A DNA stretch of 8,847 bases. Source: Planctomycetia bacterium (GTDB lineage: Bacteria; Planctomycetota; Planctomycetia; Gemmatales; Gemmataceae). Below, in pieces: positions 6,960 through 8,847 of this stretch. The notes under the pieces are model-generated. The model ran no database searches, had not been told where the DNA came from, and saw only the letters and a list, made by a program, of their open reading frames with translations. The number at the start of each line of letters is the position of its first letter. Position 1 is the stretch's first letter. The stretch lies in the NCBI GenBank assembly GCA_005773755.1, contig SXHE01000012.1, positions 1-8,847 of the forward strand, written 5' to 3'. The translations under genes were made by a program, and so were the position numbers.

Positions 6960-6968
6960 GGCGACCCT

Positions 6969-6989
6969 CCGGTGAAGGGCGATCACCGG
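6969..6989 (-). promoter_or_regulatory. Hairpin overlapping the Shine-Dalgarno of the di-heme cytochrome gene
   Basis: Read on the minus strand, CCGGTGA and TCACCGG form a perfect 7-bp stem with a 7-base loop. The 3' arm shares its last two bases with the GGAGGG ribosome binding site at 6965-6970. Folding could reduce ribosome access and tune cytochrome levels relative to the other operon genes. This role is inferred. Confidence 0.4.
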
Positions 6990-6996
6990 AACGACG

Positions 6997-7010
6997 CCCC
7001 GCGCGCGGGG
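6997..7010. repeat. 14-bp perfect palindrome in the intergenic gap of the operon
   Basis: CCCCGCGCGCGGGG reads identically on both strands and sits in the 63-base gap between the unknown gene and the cytochrome gene, next to the hairpin at 6969-6989. It may be part of a composite leader structure, a protein-binding site, or a weak terminator inside the operon. GC-rich DNA makes chance palindromes more likely. Confidence 0.4.
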
Positions 7011-7022
7011 CCATTTCACCGA

Positions 7023-8084
7023 TCAGCGCCGACTTTGCCGGACGCGGCCCAGCCAGTCGGCCACCTGTCCCGCGGGCAGCACCTCGATCACTTCGGCGCG
7101 CGAGCGGAGCGCGTCGTGGATGCCGGCGAAGAAGTTGCTGTCCCACGCCCGCGAGCGGAGCACGTTCGGCCCGACCAACAGGATCGGCACGCTGTCGAGC
7201 CGCTGGATGCCGGCCGGTGTGCCTTCGACCGGCAACCCGATCAGGCTGCTGAACCCGTCGAGCGAGCCGTCGGTGTTCAGGCCGCTATGGGTTACGAAGT
7301 TGAACCGGGCGTGATCGGAGAGGAGCCGCTCGTGCGGGCGCTCGCCGCGCGCGACCGCGACCACCTCCGGGTCGCACGGCTCGCCCGCGAGGTGCCCGCC
7401 GTCGATCAGCGCCGCTTGCAACAGCGTGAACATGTGGGCGTTACTGGCGACCGCCTCGAGCGCGACACGGAAGCCCTTCTGTTCCGCCGGCGCGAGGACG
7501 ATCAGTTCCATGTCGTCGGTGAGGTCGAGTACCTGAGCGACGAAACCGGCTTCGCGGTGCGCCGCGCGCAGCGCCGCGACGTGTTCCACGATCTCCGCGT
7601 TCGCGCGGAGCGCCTGCCGGTACGCGGCCCGGCGGCAGATCACGGTCATCGTCGCCAGCAGCAGGTACGTCAGCCCGGCCGCGGCGCGCGCGGCTTCGGG
7701 GTCGTCGTCGAACAGCACCGCGGGCGCGACGCCCTTGCGCGCGATGGCGCGGCGCGCGAGCGCGAGGTGCCGCGGCAGCACCGCGAGCAGGTGCGGGAAC
7801 ACGCCGCCGGCGTCGGCCCCCCACTCGACGATGGTGCCGCAGCAGAGCGCGATCGTCGCGCCGCGGAACGGGTCGGCGGCGCGGACCAGTGGCCCGATGG
7901 CCGGGAGCGCCGCGTCCACCTCCGCGCGCGAACCCAGCCCGTGCGCGAACTGCATCAGCGCGGTTAGCGCCGGGTGCCCAAAGATGTCGCCCGGCTGGGC
8001 GCGGAGTTCGTGCGCGGTCGCGGGCTTGTGCGTGTGGTCCGCGAGCGCGGCGAGCACAGTAGCGAGGTCGGCCATCGCGATCAT
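7023..8084 (-). CDS. Conserved-looking cytoplasmic protein of unknown function
   Basis: I do not recognise this 353-residue protein. It is probably soluble: there is no signal peptide and no clear membrane helix, though residues around TYLLLATMTVI are hydrophobic. It is rich in Ala, Arg and Leu and appears largely helical. Distinct segments are an N-terminal ADHTHKPATAHELRAQPGD stretch, CCGTIVEWGADAGG, DLTDDMELIVLAPAEQKGF, and a C-terminal half with NFVTHSGL and VPILLVGPN. The ATG at 8084 overlaps the DoxX stop in ATGA, which favours coupled translation, but GGGAG (8087-8091) is then only two bases away. ATG 8075 is an alternative with 11-base spacing, giving 350 residues. It is third of five genes in the minus-strand operon, so a role alongside the redox proteins is possible but unproven. 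Confidence 0.8.
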   Translation of the reverse strand: MIAMADLATVLAALADHTHKPATAHELRAQPGDIFGHPALTALMQFAHGLGSRAEVDAALPAIGPLVRAADPFRGATIALCCGTIVEWGADAGGVFPHLLAVLPRHLALARRAIARKGVAPAVLFDDDPEAARAAAGLTYLLLATMTVICRRAAYRQALRANAEIVEHVAALRAAHREAGFVAQVLDLTDDMELIVLAPAEQKGFRVALEAVASNAHMFTLLQAALIDGGHLAGEPCDPEVVAVARGERPHERLLSDHARFNFVTHSGLNTDGSLDGFSSLIGLPVEGTPAGIQRLDSVPILLVGPNVLRSRAWDSNFFAGIHDALRSRAEVIEVLPAGQVADWLGRVRQSRR

Positions 8085-8449
8085 TTCTCCCTTCGTGTGA
8101 ACCAGAGCGCCCAGGCGATCAGCACCGCTTGCAGCGGCAGCCGTGCCCACAGCACGGCGGGCGGCACCTCGGGGAACAGCCCCGCGTTCACCGCCATGTG
8201 GACGTTGGCCGGGAACACGGTCGCCAGCAGCGCGATCAGCCCCCAGGCCGCCGCGCGGCGGAGCCGCGGGATCAGCAGCCCGACGCCGCCGAGAACCTCG
8301 AACGCCCCGCTGACGAGCACCAGTTCGTGGGGCCACGGCAGGTACGGCGGCATGATACGAACGTACCGACCGGGGTTCACGAAGTGATACACCCCGGCCG
8401 CGACGAAGAGCACCGCGAGCAGGTACAGCAGCGCGCGTTTGAGCCGCAT
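8081..8449 (-). CDS. DoxX family integral membrane protein
   Basis: A 122-residue protein with four predicted membrane helices (about 6-24, 42-60, 66-82 and 98-117). The sequence follows the DoxX-like pattern: HFVNPGRYVRIMPPYLP after the first helix, GAFEVLGGVGLLIP in the second, and a third ending FPANVHMA. ATG 8449 has an AAAGGGA ribosome binding site at 8454-8460 with 4-base spacing. It lies 14 bases after the thioredoxin-like gene and overlaps the next start by four bases. DoxX relatives have been linked to thiol and oxidative-stress homeostasis in mycobacteria and to quinone chemistry in archaeal thiosulfate oxidation, but most members, including this type, have no proven activity. The thioredoxin neighbour fits a redox role. 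Confidence 0.88.
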   Translation of the reverse strand: MRLKRALLYLLAVLFVAAGVYHFVNPGRYVRIMPPYLPWPHELVLVSGAFEVLGGVGLLIPRLRRAAAWGLIALLATVFPANVHMAVNAGLFPEVPPAVLWARLPLQAVLIAWALWFTRREK

Positions 8450-8463
8450 CGCGTCCCTTTCGA

Positions 8464-8781
8464 TCAACCGAGGGCCGCGAGGGCGCGGCGCAGTTCGTCC
8501 GCGTCGGTGGGGCGCACGACGCGGGCCACTTCGTTCCCGTCCGTGAGGAACACGAGCGTCGGCCACAGCGGCCCCGCGAACGACCGGCCCAGCGGCTTCC
8601 CCGTGCCGTCGGCCACCTTGACGTGCCGCACGCCGGCGCTTGCCGCCAGCGCCTCCGCGATCTGCGCCTGCGCGCCCTGGCAGTGCCCGCACCAGTCCGC
8701 GCCGAACTCCAGCACGGCCGGTCCGGTCCAGGCATCGACCTCGGCGCGGGTCGGGCCGGGGTCTTCGTATGGTGTCGCCAC
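8464..8781 (-). CDS. Thioredoxin-like thiol-disulfide protein (WCGHC)
   Basis: A 105-residue single-domain protein of thioredoxin length. GTG 8781 is the start because GGAGG (8789-8793) lies 7 bases upstream. The active site is WCGHC (Cys31, Cys34), the protein disulfide isomerase-type dipeptide Gly-His rather than the Gly-Pro of thioredoxin, which usually raises redox potential. Glu25 stands where thioredoxin has its buried Asp (VDF replaced by LEF). Pro74 in LWPTLVFL is the expected cis-proline opposite the active site. There is no signal peptide, so it should act in the cytoplasm or as a reductant for a membrane partner. It is the first gene of the operon and is followed after 14 bases by the DoxX protein, a possible partner. 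Confidence 0.88.
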   Translation of the reverse strand: MATPYEDPGPTRAEVDAWTGPAVLEFGADWCGHCQGAQAQIAEALAASAGVRHVKVADGTGKPLGRSFAGPLWPTLVFLTDGNEVARVVRPTDADELRRALAALG

Positions 8782-8810
8782 GTTCTCGCCTCCGGTGTAC
8801 GCCTGGAGTC

Positions 8811-8816
8811 ATCATA
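8811..8816 (-). promoter_or_regulatory. Candidate -10 element for the five-gene minus-strand operon
   Basis: On the minus strand TATGAT matches five of six -10 consensus bases. A start near 8804 would leave about 22 bases before the GTG at 8781, with the Shine-Dalgarno at 8789-8793 inside it. The hexamer 17 bases upstream (AGAAGT) is not a good -35, so an activator or an alternative sigma factor may be needed, or the site may be chance. Confidence 0.4.
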
Positions 8817-8847
8817 CGCGCGGCGCGGTGGAAACTTCTTGACCCGC

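Noticed and set aside
5629..7146. Upstream in-frame extension of the mug reading frame, making a 688-residue protein.
   Set aside because: The extension is Arg-rich and out of frame with the di-heme cytochrome that has both CxxCH sites; homology to Mug begins only after the GTG at 5628.
8085..8735. In-frame extension of the unknown protein upstream to 8735, giving 570 residues.
   Set aside because: It runs across the DoxX and thioredoxin genes in a different frame and has no protein-like pattern; the ATGA overlap at 8081-8084 gives a natural start.

Overview
The window is strongly GC-rich, with G or C at most third codon positions and frequent GTG starts. A Ser/Thr kinase with a DWG metal-binding motif and a TDxRTDVFGLGGILCxILTG-type segment, a DUF1111 di-heme protein and several family-less proteins all suggest a planctomycete, most likely of the Gemmata group (Gemmataceae). 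That placement is inferred from protein style; no rRNA or marker gene is present.

Plus strand, left half (1-5066): the window opens in the C-terminus of heme O synthase (ctaB), followed after one base by a SCO/SenC lipoprotein carrying the copper motif. This is the end of a cytochrome c oxidase assembly cluster. A long imperfect palindrome (798-893) begins exactly at the SCO stop codon and looks like a small TA-flanked transposable element or an unusually long terminator hairpin. Next come a small secreted protein of unknown function (1089-1655), a sodium/dicarboxylate or acidic amino acid symporter of the SDF family (1716-3026), a leader with candidate promoters and a hairpin (3027-3239), and a soluble Ser/Thr protein kinase with two C-terminal PAS domains (3240-5066).

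Minus strand, right half (5080-8781, transcribed right to left): five tightly packed genes form a probable operon. In order they are a thioredoxin-like protein (WCGHC), a DoxX-family membrane protein, an unrecognised 353-residue protein, a membrane-anchored di-heme cytochrome of the DUF1111 family, and a mismatch-specific uracil/thymine-DNA glycosylase (Mug). Start and stop codons overlap by four bases at two junctions (ATGA and GTGA). A TATGAT -10 element and a good Shine-Dalgarno precede the first gene. The two halves converge with only 13 bases between the kinase and mug stops.

Four of the operon products point to redox chemistry at the membrane or to DNA repair, so a role in redox or nucleobase-damage physiology is plausible, but this is inference. 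No tRNA, rRNA, CRISPR array, integrase or complete insertion sequence was seen.
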